DNA of 18,086 nt from Alphaproteobacteria bacterium (GCA_021730835.1 JAKFYP010000224.1:1-18086); one strand, 5' to 3'; numbered from the stretch's first letter, positions 5,832 through 13,184 are shown. Made by a program: numbers and translations. Notes: generated from the sequence alone by a model not told the origin.

Positions 5832-8036
5832 ATGCCTGATCGTTTGAATCCAGTCCGCGTACTGCTGCCGGTCAATGCCGGACTGGGTTTCGACTATGCT
5901 CTGCCCGATCACATCCTTGCCGTCCCCGGCAGTTATGTCATCGTGCCGCTGGGCAAGCGCTCGGTTCTCGGCGTCGTCTGGGGAGAGGCATCGGGTGAAA
6001 TTCCCAAAGAACGCCTGCGGCCCGTTACCGTCCTGTGCCCGGATATACCGCCCATGCCCGAGGCAATGCGCCGCTTTATCGACTGGATGGCCCATTATAC
6101 GTTTTCCTCTCCGGGCAATGTGCTGAAATTATGCCTCGGTGTTCCCAAAGCCATCACCTCCCCTCCTGCGGAGATTCGCTATCAGCTCCTTCCGCTTCCG
6201 GAAGGACTGCCGATGACACCTCAGCGCAACCGGGTAATGAAGTTGCTGAAGGATACGGATTCACTCATTGCATCAGAGATTATGGAAAGAACAGGGGCCG
6301 GGAAGGGGGTAATTGACGGGCTGGTTTCGGCGGGTGCTTTAATAAAAACAACCATCACTCTTGCCCCCACCCTACCACCGCCAATATGCACATCACCGGC
6401 ACGGCTCAACACCAGCCAGCAACAGGCTGCCGATGCCATCCGTCAGGATACGAATGGGTTTTGCGTCACTTTACTGGAAGGTGTCACCGGCTCTGGAAAA
6501 ACTGAAGTGTATTTCGACACCATCGAACAAACGTTGTGCGCTGACAAGCAAGCCATTGTATTATTGCCTGAAATCGCTCTGACTTCTCAATGGGTGGAGC
6601 GTTTTCATCGCCGGTTTGGCTTCCCGCCTGTGCTGTGGCATTCTTCTCTCTCCGAGGCAGAGCGCAAACGAACATGGCGGGCAGTGGCGCACGGAGCCGC
6701 CCCGCTGGTGGTCGGAGCACGCTCAGCCCTGTTTCTGCCGTTTCCCGCACTTGGCCTGATCGTCGTTGATGAGGAGCATGACGGCTCCTATAAACAAGAG
6801 GATGGCGTGCTCTATCATGCCCGCGATATGGCCGTTGCCCGGGGCTGGCATGAAGATATACCGGTGATCCTCGCCTCCGCCACTCCGTCGCTGGAGACAC
6901 TCGCCAATGCCGAACGGGGCAAATACCGGCGAGTACATCTCGAGGCCCGCTATGGCGGCGCATCTATGCCCGATATTGCCCTAATTGACATGCGGCGTGA
7001 GAAAATTCCGTCCAGCGAGTTTCTCTCGACGGAATTGCGCGAATCACTCGCCGCCACGCTTGAGCGGAGAGAACAAGCCTTGTTATTCCTCAATCGCCGG
7101 GGATATGCACCGCTGCTGCTTTGCCGCGCCTGCGGCTACCGTTTCGCCTGCCCCTCCTGCACCGCATGGCTGGTGCTGCATCAGAAGTCAGATAATACAC
7201 GCAACGAGCAACTCGCAACTCACCACTCGCAACTCCAGTGCCATCATTGCGGCTATACCCAACGCGCACCCAAAGCCTGCCCCTCTTGCGAGGCGGAGGA
7301 TAAATTCGCCGCCTGCGGCCCGGGTGTCGAACGCATCGCCGCCGAAGCCGCCAGCCTGTTTCCCTCGGCAAGGCACATGATTCTGGCCAGCGACACAATC
7401 AAAACGCCTGCTCAGTTACATGAATCCATCGAGGCCATCGCCGCCGGTCGGGTGGATATCGTCATCGGCACGCAACTGATGGCCAAGGGGCATCATTTCC
7501 CGGGGTTAAGCCTGATCGGCGTCATTGACGGCGATCTGGGCTTATCCGGCGGCGACCCCCGCGCCATCGAGCGTACCTGGCAGATGCTCCATCAGGTTTC
7601 AGGCCGGGCGGGGCGGGGCGGCATACCGGGGCGCGTACTGATACAGACCTGCCAGCCCGAGCATCCGGTGATGCGGGCGCTGGCTGGCGGAGACAATGAG
7701 CGTTTGCTGGAGCTGGAGCTGGAATCGCGCAAAGCAGGCGGTCTGCCGCCTTTTGGGCGGCTGGCGGCCTTGATTATCGAGGGGCGGGATGAAAAAATGG
7801 CCGAAACGGTAGCCCGAAAACTGGCGGCGCATGCACCGCGCCGCGAGGATGTACGGGTGCTCGGCCCGGCTCCTGCGCCGCTCTATAGGCTGCGCGGCTG
7901 GTTTCGCTGGAGGCTGCTCGTGATGACGCCCCGGCAGGCCGATATCCAGCGTTACCTGCGCGAATGGCTGGATGCGGTGGAGATGCCACGCCTCATTAAA
8001 TGCAAGGTGGATATAGACCCGATGAGCTTTATGTGA
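5832..8036 (+). CDS. priA: Primosomal protein N' (replication restart helicase PriA)
   Basis: A 734-aa superfamily 2 DNA helicase that reloads the replisome at stalled forks. Domains in order are the N-terminal 3'-DNA-binding part (residues 1-100), winged helix, helicase lobe 1 with Walker A GVTGSGKT (217-224) and DEEH (313-316), the zinc region, and lobe 2 with IGTQLMAKGHHFPG and QVSGRAGRG. All eight zinc cysteines are present (C431, C434, C440, C443, C470, C473, C483, C486). The loop between the second and third Cys pairs is about 12 residues longer than in E. coli and is encoded by a heptanucleotide tandem repeat (7201-7235). An in-frame TAG four codons upstream makes ATG 5832 the first possible ATG; no clear Shine-Dalgarno. 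No terminator is seen after it. Confidence 0.95.
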   Translation: MPDRLNPVRVLLPVNAGLGFDYALPDHILAVPGSYVIVPLGKRSVLGVVWGEASGEIPKERLRPVTVLCPDIPPMPEAMRRFIDWMAHYTFSSPGNVLKLCLGVPKAITSPPAEIRYQLLPLPEGLPMTPQRNRVMKLLKDTDSLIASEIMERTGAGKGVIDGLVSAGALIKTTITLAPTLPPPICTSPARLNTSQQQAADAIRQDTNGFCVTLLEGVTGSGKTEVYFDTIEQTLCADKQAIVLLPEIALTSQWVERFHRRFGFPPVLWHSSLSEAERKRTWRAVAHGAAPLVVGARSALFLPFPALGLIVVDEEHDGSYKQEDGVLYHARDMAVARGWHEDIPVILASATPSLETLANAERGKYRRVHLEARYGGASMPDIALIDMRREKIPSSEFLSTELRESLAATLERREQALLFLNRRGYAPLLLCRACGYRFACPSCTAWLVLHQKSDNTRNEQLATHHSQLQCHHCGYTQRAPKACPSCEAEDKFAACGPGVERIAAEAASLFPSARHMILASDTIKTPAQLHESIEAIAAGRVDIVIGTQLMAKGHHFPGLSLIGVIDGDLGLSGGDPRAIERTWQMLHQVSGRAGRGGIPGRVLIQTCQPEHPVMRALAGGDNERLLELELESRKAGGLPPFGRLAALIIEGRDEKMAETVARKLAAHAPRREDVRVLGPAPAPLYRLRGWFRWRLLVMTPRQADIQRYLREWLDAVEMPRLIKCKVDIDPMSFM
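7201..7235 (+). repeat. Heptanucleotide tandem repeat inside priA
   Basis: Units GCAACTC (7208-7214), GCAACTC (7215-7221), ACCACTC (7222-7228) and GCAACTC (7229-7235) follow a degenerate unit GCAACGA (7201-7207). They translate in frame as NEQLATHHSQL between the second and third zinc Cys pairs of PriA. Short heptameric tandem repeats are known as mobile or slippage-prone elements in some bacteria; that this is one is inference. Confidence 0.75.
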
Positions 8037-8079
8037 CGGCCTCATCAATGAATTTATAAACTTTGTTGACACAAAATCC

Positions 8080-8108
8080 TTGTAATGCGTTTCTTTTTTT
8101 CCTAGATT
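8080..8108 (+). promoter_or_regulatory. Candidate promoter of the atp operon
   Basis: TTGTAA (8080-8085) and TAGATT (8103-8108) with 17-bp spacing, 90 bp before atpH. A stronger -35 match, TTGACA (8066-8071), lies just upstream but has no good -10 at the right distance (GTTTCT). Which is used decides whether the inverted repeat at 8110-8137 is transcribed or acts as a DNA operator. Confidence 0.45.
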
Positions 8109-8109
8109 C

Positions 8110-8149
8110 CCGCACGGGTAAGGAGGTGTCCGTGCGGCGGCCTCCTTAA
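8110..8149 (+). promoter_or_regulatory. Overlapping inverted repeats and possible 5-codon leader ORF before atpH
   Basis: Two perfect 8-bp inverted repeats interlock: CCGCACGG (8110-8117) with CCGTGCGG (8130-8137), and TAAGGAGG (8119-8126) with CCTCCTTA (8141-8148). The order A-B-A'-B' allows either two mutually exclusive hairpins or an H-type pseudoknot. The B strand contains a perfect Shine-Dalgarno (AAGGAGG) placed 5 nt before GTG CGG CGG CCT CCT TAA (8132-8149), a potential leader peptide fM-R-R-P-P. Its own codons CCT CCT pair with that Shine-Dalgarno. The lack of a T-run argues against a simple terminator. Regulatory role is inferred. Confidence 0.45.
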
Positions 8150-8197
8150 CGCAGTGAAGTTAATATAAAAATTTAGCTCGAACCGGTTTCAGATTAC

Positions 8198-8767
8198 ATG
8201 AGCAATACGCGCCAACAGACCCGCCTTGCCGCAGAACGTTATGCCGAGGCGCTGTATGAGCTGGCGCTTGAGCAAAAAAAGGCGGAGCAAACCGGCGATG
8301 AGCTGACGGCACTGGAGGCTTTGTTGCAATCCAGCCCGCAACTGGCCGCTGCCATGCACGATCCGACCATCGCCAAAGCGCAGAAAGCTTCCGCGATTGA
8401 AATGATCGCCAGACGCGCCGGGTATTCGGATGTCCTGATTCAGTTCGCGGCAAGACTGGCGAGAAACGGACGCTTTGATGCGCTGAGCGTTATTGTCGAG
8501 CGCTACCGCGCCCGCCTGCTCGCTGACAGCAATATCGAGCAGGTCGAAATACGCGTTGCCCGTCCGCTGGATGCGAGCGGGAAAGCGAATCTGCAAAAAG
8601 CGCTGGAAAAGGCGCTGGGCAGGAAAGTGGCGATGCGGGAAGAAGTCAGGCCGTTGCTGATCGGCGGGATTACCCTTACTATCGGCTCGAAATTGCTGGA
8701 TTTATCGGTTCAGGGAAAACTCAACCGGCTGGAGGCTGCGCTACAGGAGACAATTGCAAGAGGCTAG
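8198..8767 (+). CDS. atpH: ATP synthase F1 delta subunit
   Basis: A 189-aa delta subunit (OSCP homologue), the peripheral-stalk link between the F1 head and the b subunits at the cytoplasmic side of the membrane. The N-terminal helical domain begins AAERYAEALYELALEQ (residues 11-26) and the C-terminal segment reads REEVRPLLIGGITLTIGSKL, which matches the family motif (VDPSLIGGxxVxxG-like). An in-frame TAG lies 24 nt upstream and no alternative start falls between, so ATG 8198 is fixed even though no Shine-Dalgarno is visible. First gene of the F1 operon, 45 bp before atpA. As usual in alphaproteobacteria, the F0 genes are not adjacent on this side. Confidence 0.95.
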   Translation: MSNTRQQTRLAAERYAEALYELALEQKKAEQTGDELTALEALLQSSPQLAAAMHDPTIAKAQKASAIEMIARRAGYSDVLIQFAARLARNGRFDALSVIVERYRARLLADSNIEQVEIRVARPLDASGKANLQKALEKALGRKVAMREEVRPLLIGGITLTIGSKLLDLSVQGKLNRLEAALQETIARG

Positions 8768-8812
8768 GCACTATACCCCATACTCTATCCCCTAAAATCA
8801 AGGAGAAAAAAC

Positions 8813-10345
8813 ATGGACATTCGTCCCTCGGAAATTTCGGAAATCCTCAAAACCCAGATAGCGGGCTGGGAAGACGATAAAAATCTGGCCGAAGTCGGGC
8901 AGGTCGTCTCGGTTAGCGACGGCGTGGCGACGATTTACGGGCTTGAGAACGTGCAGGCCGGAGAAATGGTTGAATTCCCGGGCGGATTGCGCGGCATGGC
9001 GCTTAACCTCAATACCGATTCGGTCGGCGTGGTGATTTTCGGCTCCGACCGGGGCGTTAAGGAAGGCGATACTGTCAGGCGCACCCAATCCATCGTTGAT
9101 GTGCCCATCGGCATGGAATTGCTCGGGCGCGTGGTGGACGGCCTTGGCAACCCGATTGACGGCAAGGGCGCAATCAAAACCAAAACCCGCTCCCGTGTCG
9201 AAGTCAAGGCGCCTGGTATTATTGCGCGTAAATCGGTGCATGAGCCGGTACAAACCGGCATTAAGTCCATTGATGCGCTGATTCCCATTGGCCGAGGCCA
9301 GCGAGAACTCATCATCGGCGACCGTCAAACCGGCAAAACCGCCGTGGCGATTGATACCATCCTCAATCAGATGGAGCCGAACAAAGCCGCTACGAACGAT
9401 AAAGAAAAGCTGTTCTGCATCTATGTCGTTATCGGCCAGAAGCGCTCAACCGTGGCGCAGGTGGTCAAGAAACTCGAGGAAACCGGCGCGATGGAATACA
9501 CCATCGTCGTCGCCGCCACCGCCTCGGAAGCCGCACCGCTGCAGTTCCTCGCCCCCTATACCGGCTGCGCGATGGGTGAATTTTTCCGCGATAACGGTAT
9601 GCACGCCGTTATCATCTATGACGATCTCTCCAAGCAGGCCGTCGCTTACCGCCAGATGTCGCTGCTGTTGCGCCGTCCGCCGGGCCGCGAAGCCTATCCG
9701 GGCGACGTGTTCTATATCCACTCCCGCCTGCTTGAGCGCGCCGCCAAGATGTCCGACGCGATGGGAGCGGGATCGCTTACCGCCCTGCCGATTATCGAAA
9801 CGCAGGCCGGGGACGTATCGGCCTATATCCCGACCAACGTGATTTCCATCACCGACGGACAGATATTTTTAGAAACCGAATTATTCTACAAAGGCGTCCG
9901 CCCTGCGGTGAATGTGGGACTTTCCGTTTCGCGTGTCGGCTCCGCCGCCCAGATCAAGGCAATGAAACAGGTCGCGGGTTCGATCAAGCTGGAGCTGGCG
10001 CAATACCGCGAAATGGCGGCGTTCGCCCAGTTCGGCTCCGACCTCGACGCCGCCACGCAAAAGCTGCTGGCCCGGGGCCAGCGCCTGACCGAATTACTCA
10101 AGCAGGCGCAATATTCGCCGTTGCTGGTCGAAGAGCAGGTCGTGGTGATTTATGCCGGGGTGAAAGGCTATCTTGATGGCCTGAAAATCGAGCAGGTCAG
10201 GCCGTTCGAGGAATCGCTGCTGCGCGAAATCCGCACTTCCCGCAAGGAAATTCTGGAGATCATCCGCAAGGAGCAGAAACTGACCGACAGCACGGAAGAA
10301 AAAATCAAAGCCGCCATTGAGGCGGTGCTGAAGAAGTTTAAGTAG
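8813..10345 (+). CDS. atpA: ATP synthase F1 alpha subunit
   Basis: A 510-aa non-catalytic nucleotide-binding subunit of the F1 hexamer. The P-loop GDRQTGKT is at residues 169-176, the same numbers as in E. coli. Also visible are IIYDDLSKQAVAYRQ (Walker B region), RRPPGREAYPGDVFY and the arginine-finger segment VSRVGSAAQ. Full length with no disruption. The Shine-Dalgarno AAGGAG lies 7 nt before the ATG. The next ORF starts only 4 bp after the stop, so the cassette that follows must be co-transcribed with it. In most alphaproteobacteria atpG follows directly; here three small ORFs intervene. Confidence 0.98.
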   Translation: MDIRPSEISEILKTQIAGWEDDKNLAEVGQVVSVSDGVATIYGLENVQAGEMVEFPGGLRGMALNLNTDSVGVVIFGSDRGVKEGDTVRRTQSIVDVPIGMELLGRVVDGLGNPIDGKGAIKTKTRSRVEVKAPGIIARKSVHEPVQTGIKSIDALIPIGRGQRELIIGDRQTGKTAVAIDTILNQMEPNKAATNDKEKLFCIYVVIGQKRSTVAQVVKKLEETGAMEYTIVVAATASEAAPLQFLAPYTGCAMGEFFRDNGMHAVIIYDDLSKQAVAYRQMSLLLRRPPGREAYPGDVFYIHSRLLERAAKMSDAMGAGSLTALPIIETQAGDVSAYIPTNVISITDGQIFLETELFYKGVRPAVNVGLSVSRVGSAAQIKAMKQVAGSIKLELAQYREMAAFAQFGSDLDAATQKLLARGQRLTELLKQAQYSPLLVEEQVVVIYAGVKGYLDGLKIEQVRPFEESLLREIRTSRKEILEIIRKEQKLTDSTEEKIKAAIEAVLKKFK

Positions 10346-10349
10346 GTTG

Positions 10350-10490
10350 ATGCCAGAACATACCATGTGGAGCAATTTTTTGACTATGATCGAAAAGGCA
10401 GAAATCGCCTGCGAATTGGCTGGCCATAAGGCTTCCGATCATTTTGCCGACGCCGGCAAAATGATCGGTTGGTCGAGAAAGGCATCATGA
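10350..10490 (+). CDS. Small ORF of unknown function (46 aa)
   Basis: An ATG 4 bp after the atpA stop opens a 46-codon frame containing TMIEKAEIACELAGHKAS and ending GKMIGWSRKAS. It overlaps the next gene by 4 bp in an ATGA junction (10487-10490). The sequence suggests one short amphipathic helix with two Trp residues; there is no signal peptide or membrane segment. A weak ribosome site AGTAGG overlaps the atpA stop; a second ATG at 10365 is a possible alternative start. I do not recognise the family. Support that it is real comes from the exact packing between atpA and the DUF4258-like gene; against it is its short length. It might be a small antitoxin or accessory protein of the cassette, but that is speculation. 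Confidence 0.5.
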   Translation: MPEHTMWSNFLTMIEKAEIACELAGHKASDHFADAGKMIGWSRKAS

Positions 10491-10759
10491 CTGCCAATGG
10501 TAACGGCGCAAGGATTGAGATCGACCCGCATGCCATGCTTCGGGCGGAACAGAGAGGAACGAACGAAACACAGATTGTTGAGACCGTCCGGTTTGGGGAA
10601 AAATTTCCTGCCCGGGACGGGCGGACAGGATTCCGGCGGAATTTTACCTTTGCCGGGATGCACAACGGAACGTATTATGAAACCATACAATTGATGGTCA
10701 TTGCTCAGAAAATGCCTAATGGTTGGCTGGTAATCACGGTTATTACGAAATTCTTTTAA
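10487..10759 (+). CDS. DUF4258-like protein, putative toxin of a small two-gene module
   Basis: A 90-aa soluble protein. HAMLRAEQRGTNETQIVETV near the N-terminus (H, then R-x-x-Q-R-G and alternating hydrophobics) fits the DUF4258 pattern, and the C-terminal beta strands TIQLMVIAQKM and WLVITVITKFF fit its closing strands. DUF4258 proteins are small, often encoded beside DUF2283 genes, and have been suggested to be toxin-like; activity is not established. I start at ATG 10487 because GAGAAAGG sits 4 nt upstream; a TTG at 10469 in the same frame is less likely. It overlaps the preceding 46-aa ORF by 4 bp and is followed after 13 bp by the DUF2283-like gene. Confidence 0.78.
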   Translation: MTANGNGARIEIDPHAMLRAEQRGTNETQIVETVRFGEKFPARDGRTGFRRNFTFAGMHNGTYYETIQLMVIAQKMPNGWLVITVITKFF

Positions 10760-10772
10760 GAGGCGACACGAT

Positions 10773-11012
10773 ATGAGAGTAACCTATAATCCGGAACTGA
10801 ATATCGGCTATATCCAGTTGCGCGATGCCCTCAAAGAAGGGGAGCATGTGGATACGATTCAAATTAGCGATGAGATGAATATCGACATGACACCCGATGG
10901 CCGTATTTTCGGTATCGAACTGCTAAATGCCAATGAACAGCTAAAAAGCCCTGAGGCTATGCTTGTTATTGAAAATCAACAAAGTCATCAAATTCGTGAG
11001 CTTCCCCTCTAA
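10773..11012 (+). CDS. DUF2283 family protein, putative partner of the DUF4258-like gene
   Basis: A 79-aa protein matching the DUF2283 pattern: an N-terminal RVTYNPELNIGYIQL strand pair, a middle strand, then IDMTPDGRIFGIELLNAN, where the family typically has D-x-D-x-x-G-x-x-x-G-I-E-I. DUF2283 genes are commonly found next to DUF4258 genes and are thought to be the antidote-like partner, though this is not proven. A ribosome site AGAGG lies 10 nt upstream. The stop codon overlaps the atpG start by one base (TAATG at 11010-11014). Because atpG has no Shine-Dalgarno of its own, translation of this gene probably controls entry into atpG. Confidence 0.82.
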   Translation: MRVTYNPELNIGYIQLRDALKEGEHVDTIQISDEMNIDMTPDGRIFGIELLNANEQLKSPEAMLVIENQQSHQIRELPL

Positions 11013-11893
11013 TGCCCAGCTTAAAAGACCTCAAAAACCGCATCGGGTCGGTCAAAAACACGCAAAAGATCACCAAAGCCATGAAAATGGTGGCGGCGAG
11101 CAAATTGCGCCGCGCCAAGGAAAACGCCGAGGCGGCGCGGCCCTACGCCGAGCATATGGGCAACATCCTGCGCTCGCTGGCCGCCCATGCCGATCCGTCC
11201 AACGCGCCGCTGCTGCTGAAGGGAACCGGAAAACAGGATACGCATCTGCTGGTCGTCATGTCTTCCGACCGCGGGCTGTGCGGCGGATTTAACGGCTCGA
11301 TTGTGCGCGCCGCCAGATACCATGTCGCCCTGCTGGAAGGTGAAGGCAAAAAAGTACGGATTTTCTGCGTAGGCCGCAAAGGTTACGAGCAGATCAAGGC
11401 ATGGCGTCCCGACCTGATCGCCGCCCGCGCCACCGATATCGGCAAGCCGAAGCTCGACTTCACCGCCGCCTCGGTCATCGCCGAGCAGATGTTGATGCTG
11501 TTTGAGCAGGAAAACTGCGATACCTGTACGATTATCTATAACCGTTTTAAATCGGCGATTTCGCAGATCGTCACGCTGGAGCAACTCATCCCGCTGGAAT
11601 TGCCTGAAACCTCGATGGAGCAGGGCACACAGACCGGACTGGTTTATGAATACGAGCCGGAAGAGGAGGTGATCTTAAACGACCTGCTGCGCCGCAACCT
11701 GACGGTGCAGGTCTTCCACGGATTGCTAGAGAATGCCGCCAGCGAGCAGGGGGCGCGCATGACGGCGATGGACAACGCCACGCGCAACGCCGGGGACATG
11801 ATCAAGCGCCTGAGCCTGCAATACAACCGCACCCGCCAGGCCGCCATCACCAAGGAACTCATTGAGATCATCTCGGGCGCGGAAGCGCTTTAA
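11012..11893 (+). CDS. atpG: ATP synthase F1 gamma subunit
   Basis: A 293-aa central-stalk subunit that rotates inside the alpha-beta hexamer. The N-terminal helix MPSLKDLKNRIGSVKNTQKI then TKAMKMVAASKLRRA is diagnostic, as are SSDRGLCGGFN and the C-terminal helix with MTAMDNATRNAGDMI and YNRTRQAAITKELIEI. Full length. The ATG overlaps the DUF2283 stop by 1 bp, and the 16 nt before it are pyrimidine-rich (GCTTCCCCTCTA), lacking any Shine-Dalgarno, so reinitiation after the upstream gene is the likely mode of translation. Instead of atpD, the next gene is a convergent ORF whose stop lies 4 bp away. Confidence 0.97.
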   Translation: MPSLKDLKNRIGSVKNTQKITKAMKMVAASKLRRAKENAEAARPYAEHMGNILRSLAAHADPSNAPLLLKGTGKQDTHLLVVMSSDRGLCGGFNGSIVRAARYHVALLEGEGKKVRIFCVGRKGYEQIKAWRPDLIAARATDIGKPKLDFTAASVIAEQMLMLFEQENCDTCTIIYNRFKSAISQIVTLEQLIPLELPETSMEQGTQTGLVYEYEPEEEVILNDLLRRNLTVQVFHGLLENAASEQGARMTAMDNATRNAGDMIKRLSLQYNRTRQAAITKELIEIISGAEAL

Positions 11894-11899
11894 CGCTTC
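11882..11899. terminator. Short hairpin spanning the convergent stop codons of atpG and the 389-aa gene
   Basis: GAAGCG (11882-11887) pairs with CGCTTC (11894-11899) around a 6-nt loop that holds the atpG stop. The opposing gene's stop is in the right arm. No T-run follows on either side, so this is at best a weak bidirectional stop. Confidence 0.3.
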
Positions 11900-13067
11900 A
11901 TCGTCGGCTCACACCAGTTTCGTGTTGCCGCTGGGACGGTTGGCTTTTCGTTATATAGTCTCTTGCTTTCGGATTGACTTCCTGTTCGATAAAATTCGTT
12001 ATTTCAGGAAAGAACTTGCGGGTGATAGTATCGCCCCACTTCATATGGAAATTCTGCACTTTCGCCAACGCTTCAGTTATAGTCTTATCTGGATGATAAC
12101 CGGGGGGATCAATAATTCTTCTGGCATCCTGCCGCATGCCTTCCAATAGTTGTTCATTTGTTTTTTCGCCCTGATAGCCGGTTTCTTCTCTGCGCTGTTG
12201 AATCAGCGTCAACAATTCACTTTGATGTTCATCAAAATGATGATCTATTTTCTTTATATTTTTGTGATCTTTATTATACGCTTTGTTTGCCCTGCCCGTT
12301 TTATCCGCTTCCCCCAAAATACGATAGGCCGCATGGGTTAATTCCTCTCCCATCGTATTGGCATGCGTGATTTTACGGACGGAGCGGTAACCCGGCCTTT
12401 CTTCATCCGGAATGCGATCACCTTCCAATTCCGTATCCAGACTGTTATATACGGGGAAAATGTCAGCCGTGGTTGTCCATGCGGTTTTTTCATAAAAAAG
12501 ATAGCTTCCAGCGAGATTTTTTCCATCACGCTTAAAACCTTCCGTAGCGTCGCCTACCATCATCCGGTGTTCTGAATCCGCCGCGAAAACCGGAATCAGG
12601 TCACGCAAAAGCGGTTCTTTCTCAAAAGAAAGCATCACTTCCCGCGCATGGGAGATCATGCGATCAGCCTGCTGAGAAAGCACATTCAAGCCTCCGGAAT
12701 TCATAGCTCTTTGAGAAATTTCCTGCATTACTCTTTCCGTCGCCCCTGGTCTGTTTTGGCGTGAAAGATAGAAACCGATCTTTTGCCTGAGAGCAGCCTC
12801 ATCCTTCAATTCGGATGGGTGGATGGCAAGCGGACGTTCTGCAAAAAGTTTCTCTTCTCCATACGCCTTCGCCTCAGTCGGCGTCAAATTAGGAGGAAGA
12901 TAATGATCCCACATTCCAACCACACCTTTGTGATCGACCTTAATATGATATGGCGTGATAATTTCTATCTTGTTAACCGCTGTCTCAAATGCCGAAGGAG
13001 AAGCTTGTGCCTGAAGACTTACTATTGGCGATGCCGCTTCTTTAGCTTTTTGTAAAAAATCAGCCAC
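11898..13067 (-). CDS. Hypothetical protein of 389 aa, not recognised
   Basis: I do not recognise this protein. It has no signal peptide or membrane helix by eye, is rich in charged residues, and looks mainly helical (REVMLSFEKEPLLRDLIPVF, and KNIKKIDHHFDEHQSELLTL). Residues 236-250 read ANTMGEELTHAAYRI; the EELTH resembles a zincin HExxH with the first His replaced by Glu, embedded in a context (EELTHAA) reminiscent of metallopeptidase helices, but this is weak. The start is GTG 13067, preceded by GAGGGG. It has its own predicted promoter, faces atpG, and ends 4 bp from it, so it lies antisense to operon read-through. With the nearby IS3 remnant and RTX gene it looks like imported accessory DNA; a secreted or host-interacting role is conceivable but unsupported. 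Confidence 0.8.
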   Translation of the reverse strand: MADFLQKAKEAASPIVSLQAQASPSAFETAVNKIEIITPYHIKVDHKGVVGMWDHYLPPNLTPTEAKAYGEEKLFAERPLAIHPSELKDEAALRQKIGFYLSRQNRPGATERVMQEISQRAMNSGGLNVLSQQADRMISHAREVMLSFEKEPLLRDLIPVFAADSEHRMMVGDATEGFKRDGKNLAGSYLFYEKTAWTTTADIFPVYNSLDTELEGDRIPDEERPGYRSVRKITHANTMGEELTHAAYRILGEADKTGRANKAYNKDHKNIKKIDHHFDEHQSELLTLIQQRREETGYQGEKTNEQLLEGMRQDARRIIDPPGYHPDKTITEALAKVQNFHMKWGDTITRKFFPEITNFIEQEVNPKARDYITKSQPSQRQHETGVSRR

Positions 13068-13104
13068 GTTCCCCTCAAGTGTAGTCCAATTATGAGCAAA
13101 GCCC

Positions 13105-13141
13105 TTGATTAATTAATAGACTGTCGTTGCGTGTTAATCAA
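13105..13141 (-). promoter_or_regulatory. Predicted promoter of the 389-aa gene with flanking inverted repeat
   Basis: On the minus strand TTGATT (13136-13141) and TATTAA (13113-13118) lie 17 bp apart, about 45 bp before the GTG start. A perfect inverted repeat TTGATTAA (13105-13112) / TTAATCAA (13134-13141) covers the -35 and the position just after the -10, a typical place for a repressor operator. Inferred from sequence only. Confidence 0.5.
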
Positions 13142-13184
13142 CAACTCAGTAGGCATGTCCAAGCAAGACATTGGCTCTTATCAA

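Noticed and set aside
8091..8100. T-rich run after priA as a possible terminator
   Set aside because: No stable stem precedes it. It fits better as a spacer in the atp promoter region.
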